A DNA stretch of 48,940 bases from Saprospiraceae bacterium (GTDB lineage: Bacteria > Bacteroidota > Bacteroidia > Chitinophagales > Saprospiraceae): assembly GCA_023268675.1 (NCBI GenBank), contig JALQTV010000002.1, positions 1 to 48,940 of the forward strand. Reading direction: 5' to 3'. Position numbers and translations under genes: made by a program. The notes below the pieces were generated by a model. It was not told where the DNA came from and did no database searches. It was given only the letters and a program-made list of their open reading frames with translations. Shown here piece by piece: positions 42,782 through 48,940 of the stretch (position 1 is the first letter of the stretch; each line of letters begins with the position of its first letter).

Positions 42782-43150
42782 TCAGTTTTGCTGGTCTAAG
42801 ATATGAATTATTCTGATGGCAAGCTCGGAGGGTTTGAAAGGGCGGATCAAAAAATCGGCAGCTCCTGCCTGAAGCGCTTCCATAATTTCCTCTTCCTCTT
42901 CCATGTCACCGATCAGCACCACCGGCAATTTTTCGGGAAGATAGTCTTTTGACAATTCCAATAATTCTTTCCCTTTCCAACCCGGCATTTTGATGCTGCC
43001 GACAATCAGATCGGGCTTCTTTTCTTCCAGTTTCAGCAAGACCTCTTTCCTGTTTTTGGCCCATTTTATTTCAAGACCGTGTTTTCTGAGCCGGAATTCC
43101 AGTGCCGTAAACAACACTTCTCCTCCTTCGCAAATCAAGATTTCTTTCAT
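42782..43150 (-). CDS. Degenerate (phosphorylation-deficient) receiver domain protein
   Basis: This 122-residue single-domain protein has the CheY-like alpha/beta pattern, but every key residue is changed. The acidic pair after ILI is Glu8-Gly9. The phosphoacceptor Asp is Ser52 ([11 protein letters not shown]). The switch Thr is Ile80 (VVLIGD), and the conserved Lys is Arg103 (IRPFKP). The fold seems kept, including [14 protein letters not shown]. It probably acts as a phosphorylation-independent protein-protein adaptor. ATG at 43150 is used because the fold begins there; in-frame codons upstream encode unrelated residues. Confidence 0.8.
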   Translation of the reverse strand: MKEILICEGGEVLFTALEFRLRKHGLEIKWAKNRKEVLLKLEEKKPDLIVGSIKMPGWKGKELLELSKDYLPEKLPVVLIGDMEEEEEIMEALQAGAADFLIRPFKPSELAIRIIHILDQQN

Positions 43151-43193
43151 GGTATATTTTTTGGGGTTCGGTCTATGTTTGTTTGCTCCGAAC

Positions 43194-43559
43194 TCAGCTA
43201 ATATGCTGGTGAGGCAAAAAAATAAAATTTGCCTTTTGCTCTTCAATCAAAAAAAGGCAGAAAAACTCTTGCGGATCCTTAAAGACAGCCTTGAAATCCT
43301 CCAGTTTTTCATCGGTAATGATCTGGCGAGCAGCAAATTCTTCCAAAGTAGAGGCATTGATTAGCCAGGAACCCGGATTGCTGCTTTCGCTGGCAATGGG
43401 AACTCCCAGTTCAATGGCATGGTCGCGCTGAAAAACCACAAAGATGGGAAAGGAAGATACATCCTGATCCATGATGGTCTGGCTGGTCTTGATCAGAAGG
43501 TCTTTGATGTGCCTGATGTCTTCGCCGAGTTGCTCAAATTGTTTGTCCATATTCTGCAA
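43194..43559 (-). CDS. Small protein of unknown function
   Basis: This 121-residue cytoplasmic protein is not recognised. The N-terminal ~30 residues (LGEDIRHIKDLLIKTSQTI) are predicted to form a helix or short coiled coil. An alpha/beta part follows, with FPIFVVFQRDHAIELGVPI and a C-terminal FFCLFLIEEQKANFIFLPHQH. It starts two bases after the rlmD stop and lies ahead of the degenerate receiver, so co-expression with both is expected. A Met three codons in could also be the start. Confidence 0.6.
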   Translation of the reverse strand: MQNMDKQFEQLGEDIRHIKDLLIKTSQTIMDQDVSSFPIFVVFQRDHAIELGVPIASESSNPGSWLINASTLEEFAARQIITDEKLEDFKAVFKDPQEFFCLFLIEEQKANFIFLPHQHIS

Positions 43560-43561
43560 AT

Positions 43562-44977
43562 CTAGCCAATCTCTTTTTTTAATTGCAATAGGGCCACATT
43601 TTCTATGTGGTGGGTATGAGGAAACATATCTACCGGTTGTACCTTAACGACACGGTATTTTTCCGATAGCAACTGCAAGTCCCTGGCTTGTGTCGAAGGG
43701 TTGCAACTTACGTAAATTACCGAAGGGCTTTCGAGTTGTAATAGAATATCTATCACCTTGGGATGCATGCCTGCCCGTGGTGGATCAGTCACCAACAAAT
43801 CCGGTTTGCCGTGTTTTTCTATAAACTCCTCACTAAGGATATCTTTCACATCGCCCGCATAGAAAGTTACGTTGTCAATTTCATTCAAAGCAGCGTTTTC
43901 CCGGGCATCATCTATGGCCGCTTCAATTTCTTCCACACCCACTACCTGCTTCGCACCTCCTGCAAGGTACAGCGCTATGCTGCCAAGGCCTGTGTATAAA
44001 TCATAGACATTTTCTGTTCCCTGCAAACAGGCAAAGTCTCGCACAATGCGATACAGATTTTCCGCCTGGCGGGTATTGGTTTGAAAAAAGGATTTGGGCC
44101 CGATGCGGTAACGCACATGATCGAGCTTCTCTTCAATGTATGGCAAACCGGCAAACAGATGCATATCCAGGTCAAGTAGAAAATCGTTTTTCTTGGCATT
44201 GACACAGTAGTAAAGACTCGTTATCTGTGGAAATGCTTCCTTTATGGCATTCATCAATACAGGTATGGCTTTTTCATTGCCGTCATTGATGCTCATAATT
44301 ACCATGACCTGCCCCAGAGTAGTTACCCTCACTACCATATTACGCATCCAGCCTTTTTGTGCACGGGGATCGTAAAAAGTATATCCCTGCCTGTCGGCAA
44401 AATCCCGGACAAAATTTCTGATGGCATTGGATGGCTCATCTTGTAAAAAACATTCGCTGATAGGGATGATCTTGTCAAATGCCCCTGCTATGTGAAAACC
44501 TGCTACGTTTTCTTCATTGCTCTCCCCGGCAGAAATCTCCGCAGGAGTCAACCACTTTTTGTTGCAAAAAGCAAATTCAAGCTTGTTGCGGTAATAAAAA
44601 GTATACTCTGCACCCTTGATAGGGTACTTTTCTGCAATGTCTATTTTTCCAATGCGCTCCAAAGCATCGTACACTACTTTTTCCTTATGAGCCACCTGAG
44701 CTCCATAATCCAGGTGTTGCCACTTACAGCCCCCACAAAATTCGAAATGACTGCACCGGGGTTCCACCCGATCAGATGAATATTCATGTATCGTTTTGGC
44801 AATGCCCTCCTGAAAACCCTTACGCTTTCGCAATACCAATACATCTGCCAGGTCACCGGGTACAGCTCCCTCCACAAATACCACCTGCCCTTCTTCATCA
44901 CGGCCTACTACCCGCCCCTTATCGGCAATACCGGTAAGGCGGACCTTTTCTACTAATTTGGGTTTTCTTTTCCTCAT
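43562..44977 (-). CDS. rlmD: 23S rRNA (uracil-5-)-methyltransferase RlmD/RumA-type
   Basis: This 471-residue SAM-dependent enzyme methylates uridine C5 in 23S rRNA. It has an N-terminal TRAM domain (about 8-64) and a [4Fe-4S] site of Cys75, Cys81, Cys84 and Cys176. The SAM motif is VYDLYTGLGSIALYLA. The catalytic region is TDPPRAGMHP, followed by YVSCNPSTQARD with the nucleophilic Cys. RlmC, RlmD and TrmA-like family members cannot be fully separated by eye. It probably heads the minus-strand run. Confidence 0.9.
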   Translation of the reverse strand: MRKRKPKLVEKVRLTGIADKGRVVGRDEEGQVVFVEGAVPGDLADVLVLRKRKGFQEGIAKTIHEYSSDRVEPRCSHFEFCGGCKWQHLDYGAQVAHKEKVVYDALERIGKIDIAEKYPIKGAEYTFYYRNKLEFAFCNKKWLTPAEISAGESNEENVAGFHIAGAFDKIIPISECFLQDEPSNAIRNFVRDFADRQGYTFYDPRAQKGWMRNMVVRVTTLGQVMVIMSINDGNEKAIPVLMNAIKEAFPQITSLYYCVNAKKNDFLLDLDMHLFAGLPYIEEKLDHVRYRIGPKSFFQTNTRQAENLYRIVRDFACLQGTENVYDLYTGLGSIALYLAGGAKQVVGVEEIEAAIDDARENAALNEIDNVTFYAGDVKDILSEEFIEKHGKPDLLVTDPPRAGMHPKVIDILLQLESPSVIYVSCNPSTQARDLQLLSEKYRVVKVQPVDMFPHTHHIENVALLQLKKEIG

Positions 44978-45041
44978 AATTGGCTTTGATATATGAATAA
45001 AATACTACTAATCTCTAAACAGTTGAATTACCATTTCATTT

Positions 45042-45770
45042 TCAACGATTTAAGACAATGTAATCGTGAACCAAGGTCTTCAGGAAAGCCGGTTTGTCCG
45101 CCGGAATTTCCCGGATATCAAGTACCTCTCTCAAGCGCTCTATCAACTGCTCCATAGCTTCTTTGTGTGCCCGGTTGGGAAATGCATAATAACGGGCCAG
45201 GGTATTTCTGACCAGCAATACATCTGCTTCGCTTAACTTATTCACCTGCAAATAAACAGGTTTATGGTCTTTCAATCGCTGAAATTCCAAAAATTGCTGC
45301 AATTGTATTTCCGGCTTGCGCCGAAATTTAATGACGACCGTACCTGCCGTAATGTCTCCCAGGCGTTGTTTGTCAGGAGTGGAGCTGATCAAAAAACTAC
45401 CGATAACGCCCAGAGAACCCAGCGTATCAATCAGATGAAAAAAAGTACGCAGCAAGTAATCTCCTGCTGCTGCAGGCCTCCCATCTCTCCTGATCACCTT
45501 AATACCTGTGATGTACTTACCGGGAGTTTGCCCGTTTCCCAGGTTTTCTCCTAAAAATTGATACAAGAGCAACATTGGGATAAACAAGAACTGAAATACC
45601 AGGGAATCTCCAAAATTAAGGCTGCGTTCCAGGTTCCAGACAAACAAGCCCAGGTAACAAAGCGTTACGATGGCAGCATCCAATCCGAGTGCGAGCAAGC
45701 GATCCCGAAAGGAAGCCAATTCATAGCTGATGGTGACGTGTTGCGCTGTTTGTACGTGAATTTGCTGCAT
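45042..45770 (-). CDS. RDD-family membrane protein
   Basis: This 242-residue protein contains three or four hydrophobic segments between about residues 25 and 130 and the RDD signature (LASFRDRLLALGLDAAIV, with Arg then Asp-Asp-like positions). TPGKYITGIKVIRRDGRPA is a typical downstream motif. The C-terminal half is soluble. Function is unknown. It is divergent from the SpoIIM-like gene, the same neighbour found in many Bacteroidota clusters, which supports a functional link. Confidence 0.85.
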   Translation of the reverse strand: MQQIHVQTAQHVTISYELASFRDRLLALGLDAAIVTLCYLGLFVWNLERSLNFGDSLVFQFLFIPMLLLYQFLGENLGNGQTPGKYITGIKVIRRDGRPAAAGDYLLRTFFHLIDTLGSLGVIGSFLISSTPDKQRLGDITAGTVVIKFRRKPEIQLQQFLEFQRLKDHKPVYLQVNKLSEADVLLVRNTLARYYAFPNRAHKEAMEQLIERLREVLDIREIPADKPAFLKTLVHDYIVLNR

Positions 45771-45869
45771 AAGTCCGGAAAAGTCTCTCCTTTTTTTGAT
45801 GTATAAAAGTAACTTGCGAACAAAGAAATTTATTCTTTAACTGAAGATACTCCTATTGTAAAATTCAGC

Positions 45870-47726
45870 ATGAGGGAAACAGACTTTATTCGTCAAAATA
45901 GTGAAAAGTGGGGGGAATTGGAAGAAACCATTGGAGGGGGATCCAACGAACCCGAAAAACTGTACGATCTGTTTGTCGGAACCATGGACGATCTGGCTTA
46001 TGCCCGGACACATTATCCCAACCGGTCAGTAAAGCGATACCTCAATGAACTCGCCCAACACCTCTTTATCCGAGTATACAAAAGTGGGCACAGGCCCTTC
46101 GCTGCTATCAGGCGTTTCTGGCTAAGCGAACTACCTCTTGCAATTTATCAGGCTCGCCCCGAATTTTTGTTTTCCACCCTCGTTTTTCTGCTGGCTATTG
46201 GCATAGGTGTGCTGTCAAGTGCCATTGAGCCTGATTTTATCCGGGTCATTCTGGGAGATTCGTATGTAGATATGACACTTGAAAACATAGATGCAGGAGA
46301 CCCCCTGGCTGTTTACAAAGACAGTGACCGCCTCGCCATGTTTGTAGGCATTACCACCAACAACTTGCTGATTGCTCTAAAAACCTTTGTGTATGGTATC
46401 CTTTTTGCCGCAGGCTCCATCGTTATTCTCCTGCAAAATGGCATCATGATAGGTACTTTCCATTATTTTTTCGCGGAGCGGGGATTGCTTACAGAAACAC
46501 TGCTGACCGTATGGATCCACGGCTCATTGGAAATATCCGCCATTGTAATTGCAGGAGCGGCCGGAATTGCCATGGGTAAGGGGTGGATTTTCCCCGGTAC
46601 TTTGTCAAGGGCACAGTCATTTCGGCGCTCTGCACGAAAAGGTCTGAAAATCATGGTAGCAATCATCCCTGTATTCATCCTTGCCGGACTTCTGGAAGCC
46701 TACCTCACTCGCTATACAGCCACTCCCAACTGGATCAGAGCTGTTTTTATCACAACCTGCTTCTCTTTTATTGCGACGTACTTCATCTGGCTTCCACGAA
46801 GGGTAGGAAGAAGATACCGGGGCCACGCAGCGCCGGAATTCCGCCAGGCAGGTAATCGCCCGCACGAAATACGCCGGGATCAAATAAAAACTGCCGGACA
46901 GGTTTTTCAGGAAGTTTTCATTTTTTTTGGCCAACACCGGCTACAACTACTCCGCCTCAACCTGCTACTTGCACTGGCCTATATGCTGGTTCTTTTTTTG
47001 GGCACAGCCCGGCTTCCTTCTCAAATTCTCCGTTTCCCGGATTACCTATTTGGTACTTTCAATAGCATGGAACAACTATTTGGTCCCGCCAGATTCCCGG
47101 AATTTCCCTTACTGCTCATCCCGCTGATGGCCTTCCTGCTGCTCAGAATCAGCAACTTATTGTACCCCATCAAAAGGGACGCACAAAAAAGTGAAAGGCA
47201 AAAGGAAACCCTTCACCGCGCTTTCAAGGCATTGGTAAGTGCCTCCGCCCTAATTCTGGTGATCCGAAGCAATGACTGGTACACAAAGCTGCTGTTGGTA
47301 TCTGTTTTCCCCTCCATACTTTTTTGGTATTATGTCATGATTGCTGAACAGCTTTTTCCACTCCGTGCACTAAGCAGAACCGTACATTTACTGCAACACG
47401 CAACAGGAAGGTTTCTCAGCCTCTCTCTGTCAATTGTGCTCATGGGCTTATTGCTTTTATTGTTTACTGAAGCTACCCTGATGGCGTTTGTCATGGACTG
47501 GGTGAAGTGGATTGTTGACCTTTCCCCTGACATGAACCTTGAAACAAATATCGTTTTTCGGGTTTTTATCAGTATTTTTATACTGATTTTTATTTTCAAT
47601 GCTCTATTCATCGGAACGGCCTTTTCTTATCATTCCATTGTAGAAATAGCAGATGCCGGATATTTGAAAGCAGAAATAAAAAATTTAGGGCGGCAAAAGC
47701 AAATAAAAGGTCTGGAAAGAGAATAA
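45870..47726 (+). CDS. SpoIIM/DUF95-family integral membrane protein
   Basis: This 618-residue protein has a soluble N-terminal domain (about 1-95). A SpoIIM-like block of membrane helices (about 100-310) contains LLIALKTFVYGILFAAG and WIHGSLEISAIVIAGAAG, characteristic of the family. A second half with further helices and an Arg-rich loop follows. The spore function is not implied: in non-sporulating Bacteroidota the family occurs with RDD, DUF4129, DUF4350, MoxR and DUF58 proteins. It lies 11 bases ahead of the DUF4129 gene. Confidence 0.85.
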   Translation: MRETDFIRQNSEKWGELEETIGGGSNEPEKLYDLFVGTMDDLAYARTHYPNRSVKRYLNELAQHLFIRVYKSGHRPFAAIRRFWLSELPLAIYQARPEFLFSTLVFLLAIGIGVLSSAIEPDFIRVILGDSYVDMTLENIDAGDPLAVYKDSDRLAMFVGITTNNLLIALKTFVYGILFAAGSIVILLQNGIMIGTFHYFFAERGLLTETLLTVWIHGSLEISAIVIAGAAGIAMGKGWIFPGTLSRAQSFRRSARKGLKIMVAIIPVFILAGLLEAYLTRYTATPNWIRAVFITTCFSFIATYFIWLPRRVGRRYRGHAAPEFRQAGNRPHEIRRDQIKTAGQVFQEVFIFFGQHRLQLLRLNLLLALAYMLVLFLGTARLPSQILRFPDYLFGTFNSMEQLFGPARFPEFPLLLIPLMAFLLLRISNLLYPIKRDAQKSERQKETLHRAFKALVSASALILVIRSNDWYTKLLLVSVFPSILFWYYVMIAEQLFPLRALSRTVHLLQHATGRFLSLSLSIVLMGLLLLLFTEATLMAFVMDWVKWIVDLSPDMNLETNIVFRVFISIFILIFIFNALFIGTAFSYHSIVEIADAGYLKAEIKNLGRQKQIKGLERE

Positions 47727-47737
47727 ACACCCGGAAA

Positions 47738-48466
47738 ATGAAACCAATTCTTGTCGTATATCTGGGTCTGATTACTGCCTGTTTTCTGGGCGCACAGCCA
47801 TTAGAAAACCCTATTGGTGTTCCTCTGGACCGAAGCCACTGGGAATCACTTCGACAAACAATGAATTTCGATGTTGCTCCTTCGGGCAAAAACCAACAAA
47901 ACCCTGAAAAAACCAATTCCTCCGCTCACGAGACCTCGGCAAAAGAAGAAAGAAGGCTGATTCCCGAAAAGCTCCAAAAGCCGCTCAAAATCGTTGCCTG
48001 GATATTTTTTTCGGCATTGCTGCTATTACTGGCATACCTTTCACTCCGCTATATTAAATTGTTCAACCTGTTTCAACAGAAAAAAGTCAGCGAACAAGAT
48101 GCCTTCAGTTGGGTTGATCGCATTCAAAAAGAATCAGAGTTACTGGCAGCAGATTTGAGCAAATGGTTGGAACTTGCCTTGGAAAAATCAGACTATCGCA
48201 TGGCAATACGTCTGAACTACCTCAAAATCCTCCAGGCCCTTGCCGAAAAGAACCTCATCAGCTGGGGTCATAACAAGACCAACGAAAATTACATACAGGA
48301 ACTCCAGGAACAAGTGCTACAATCAAAACTGACCGGGCTGACTGTCATTTTTGAAAAAATATGGTACGGCAATAAGATCATTGGCAAGGAAGACTACGAT
48401 CAATTGGTCAAATCTTTCCTGATCATGCTTAAGGACATCTCTGGTTTCGAAAGAGCAGGTGCATGA
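47738..48466 (+). CDS. DUF4129-containing membrane protein
   Basis: This 242-residue protein has a signal peptide or N-terminal anchor (about 1-19), a disordered polar linker (about 40-75), one membrane helix (about 86-106) and a cytoplasmic helical DUF4129 domain. The domain shows ALEKSDYRMAIRLNYLKILQALAEKNLISW, a pattern common to the family. It overlaps the DUF4350 gene by ATGA. It belongs to the SpoIIM/DUF4129/DUF4350/MoxR-type cluster, whose function in Bacteroidota is not established. Confidence 0.8.
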   Translation: MKPILVVYLGLITACFLGAQPLENPIGVPLDRSHWESLRQTMNFDVAPSGKNQQNPEKTNSSAHETSAKEERRLIPEKLQKPLKIVAWIFFSALLLLLAYLSLRYIKLFNLFQQKKVSEQDAFSWVDRIQKESELLAADLSKWLELALEKSDYRMAIRLNYLKILQALAEKNLISWGHNKTNENYIQELQEQVLQSKLTGLTVIFEKIWYGNKIIGKEDYDQLVKSFLIMLKDISGFERAGA

Positions 48467-48940
48467 ATGCAAAAAGGATTGCTGCAGGAGTCCTGTTGGC
48501 CGCCTTGCTAGTATGGCTTGTGCTGCAATTCAGAGCCGAAACACTTGTGCTCAATTGGCGGGAAACCTATACTGCCAACAGCAGGGAACCTTATGGTACT
48601 TTCCTTTTGTATGAATTGATCAAACAAACTGCAGCGCCTGAAACTTTCCATACGCTCTCTGCCACAGACTCCTTTACACTACCCGATAGCTTTGCTCAGG
48701 CACTGTACCTTTTTACCGGTCGGTTTTTCGAGCCGGACGCTGAGCAGGTGGAAACACTGCTGAATATTCTCTGCGAGGAGACGGATATTGCCGAGATTGA
48801 GCTGAAACTCGATGGATTCAAGATGAAGGTTCGCCGCAGCACCGAGGGCCTGGCAGCCACGGCTGCTCCGGCTGCCGCACCAGCTGCTGTGGCAGCACCC
48901 GCACCGGCACCAGTGGCTGCTTCGCCGGCAACAGCGTCGT
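48463..48940 (+). CDS. DUF4350-like protein, N-terminus only, fused in frame to a foreign BCCP-like stretch
   Basis: ATG overlaps the DUF4129 stop (ATGA). A membrane helix (about 6-22) is followed by RETYTANSREPYGTFLLYELI, typical of DUF4350 proteins, and YLFTGRFFEPDAEQVETLL. Around residue 100 the frame passes without a stop into DIAEIELKLDGFKMKVRRS, then an Ala/Pro-rich linker open to the window end. The second part fits the N-terminal segment of biotin carboxyl carrier proteins (AccB). A natural fusion is unlikely. The true DUF4350 protein should continue for several hundred residues. Confidence 0.6.
   Translation, partial: MNAKRIAAGVLLAALLVWLVLQFRAETLVLNWRETYTANSREPYGTFLLYELIKQTAAPETFHTLSATDSFTLPDSFAQALYLFTGRFFEPDAEQVETLLNILCEETDIAEIELKLDGFKMKVRRSTEGLAATAAPAAAPAAVAAPAPAPVAASPATAS
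48766..48940 (+). other. accB: High-GC BCCP-like segment, probable chimeric right end
   Basis: GC content rises to about 75% over 48841-48900 and 70% over the last 40 bases, against about 43-50% before. The encoded motif ETDIAEIELKLDGFKMKVRR, then an Ala/Pro linker, resembles AccB from cyanobacteria or plastids, which carries the biotin-attachment domain further downstream. The joint lies near LLNILCEE, about 48750-48780. The partner organism cannot be named from this fragment. Confidence 0.5.

Noticed and set aside
45870-47726. Evidence for sporulation from the SpoIIM-like gene
   Set aside because: The family is common in non-sporulating bacteria and no other sporulation gene is present.

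Overview
The window reads as a stretch of a Bacteroidota chromosome, most likely a Saprospiraceae-type marine or aquatic bacterium. Supporting signs are an arginine operon built around an N-acyl-ornithine transcarbamylase, a large Oar-like TonB-dependent receptor with an N-terminal carboxypeptidase-regulatory-like domain, FadL and PorT-type outer-membrane proteins, a short RpoD-like sigma factor without region 1.1, promoter-like TAnnTTTG boxes, and weak Shine-Dalgarno sequences. Most of the window is roughly 43-50% GC by hand count. Both ends look foreign. Bases 1 to about 300 (about 60% GC or more) carry the tail of a MaoC-like dehydratase and the last part of an aldehyde dehydrogenase. The last ~175 bases (about 70% GC at the very end) change in frame from a DUF4350-type protein to an Ala/Pro-rich biotin-carboxyl-carrier-like sequence. 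Both joints are best explained as assembly chimeras.

Layout. 0-2.6 kb: aldehyde dehydrogenase and two small membrane proteins. 2.6-11 kb: a complete, tightly packed arginine operon (GNAT, argG, argC, argD, argF', argB, argE-like, argH). It is preceded by a promoter-like element, a start-codon hairpin, a 10-residue leader peptide with three consecutive Arg codons, and an intrinsic terminator, so it looks attenuator-controlled. The transcarbamylase has Ala at the residue that separates acetyl- from succinyl-ornithine enzymes, which predicts the succinylated pathway. 11-13.3 kb: arsM, recX and an aldo/keto reductase on the minus strand. 13.3-17.1 kb: the Oar-like receptor behind an AT-rich upstream region containing two copies of an 11-bp palindrome, then a strong terminator. 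17.1-22 kb (minus strand): secreted Xaa-Pro aminopeptidase, SGNH hydrolase, formyltransferase-fold protein, outer-membrane barrel, DUF2911 lipid/membrane-anchored protein. 22-26.3 kb: two divergent penicillin-acylase-family enzymes. 26.3-28.4 kb: small conserved protein, secreted serine hydrolase, 39-residue membrane microprotein.

28.5-34 kb (plus strand): PgeF, an RpoD paralogue with a structured leader, a cold-shock protein, and an enoyl-CoA isomerase / acyl-CoA dehydrogenase / APH-kinase trio that resembles the 4-hydroxyacyl-CoA route of LvaAC and ACAD10/11. 34-37 kb: FadL-like porin and an aromatic-rich low-complexity secreted protein. 37-38.7 kb: proS. 38.7-45.8 kb (minus strand): secreted amidohydrolase, PM20D1-like peptidase, rmlA, a degenerate receiver domain, a small protein of unknown function, rlmD and an RDD membrane protein. 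45.9 kb to the end: SpoIIM-like, DUF4129 and DUF4350 proteins, a cluster that in Bacteroidota usually continues into MoxR/DUF58 genes but is cut here.

I saw no tRNA, rRNA, CRISPR array, insertion sequence or prophage. The most interesting items are the Arg leader attenuator, the receiver domain that has lost all its phosphorylation residues, the twin palindromes before the receptor, the shared 41-bp divergent region between two Ntn-hydrolases, and the 4-hydroxy-acid-type operon.
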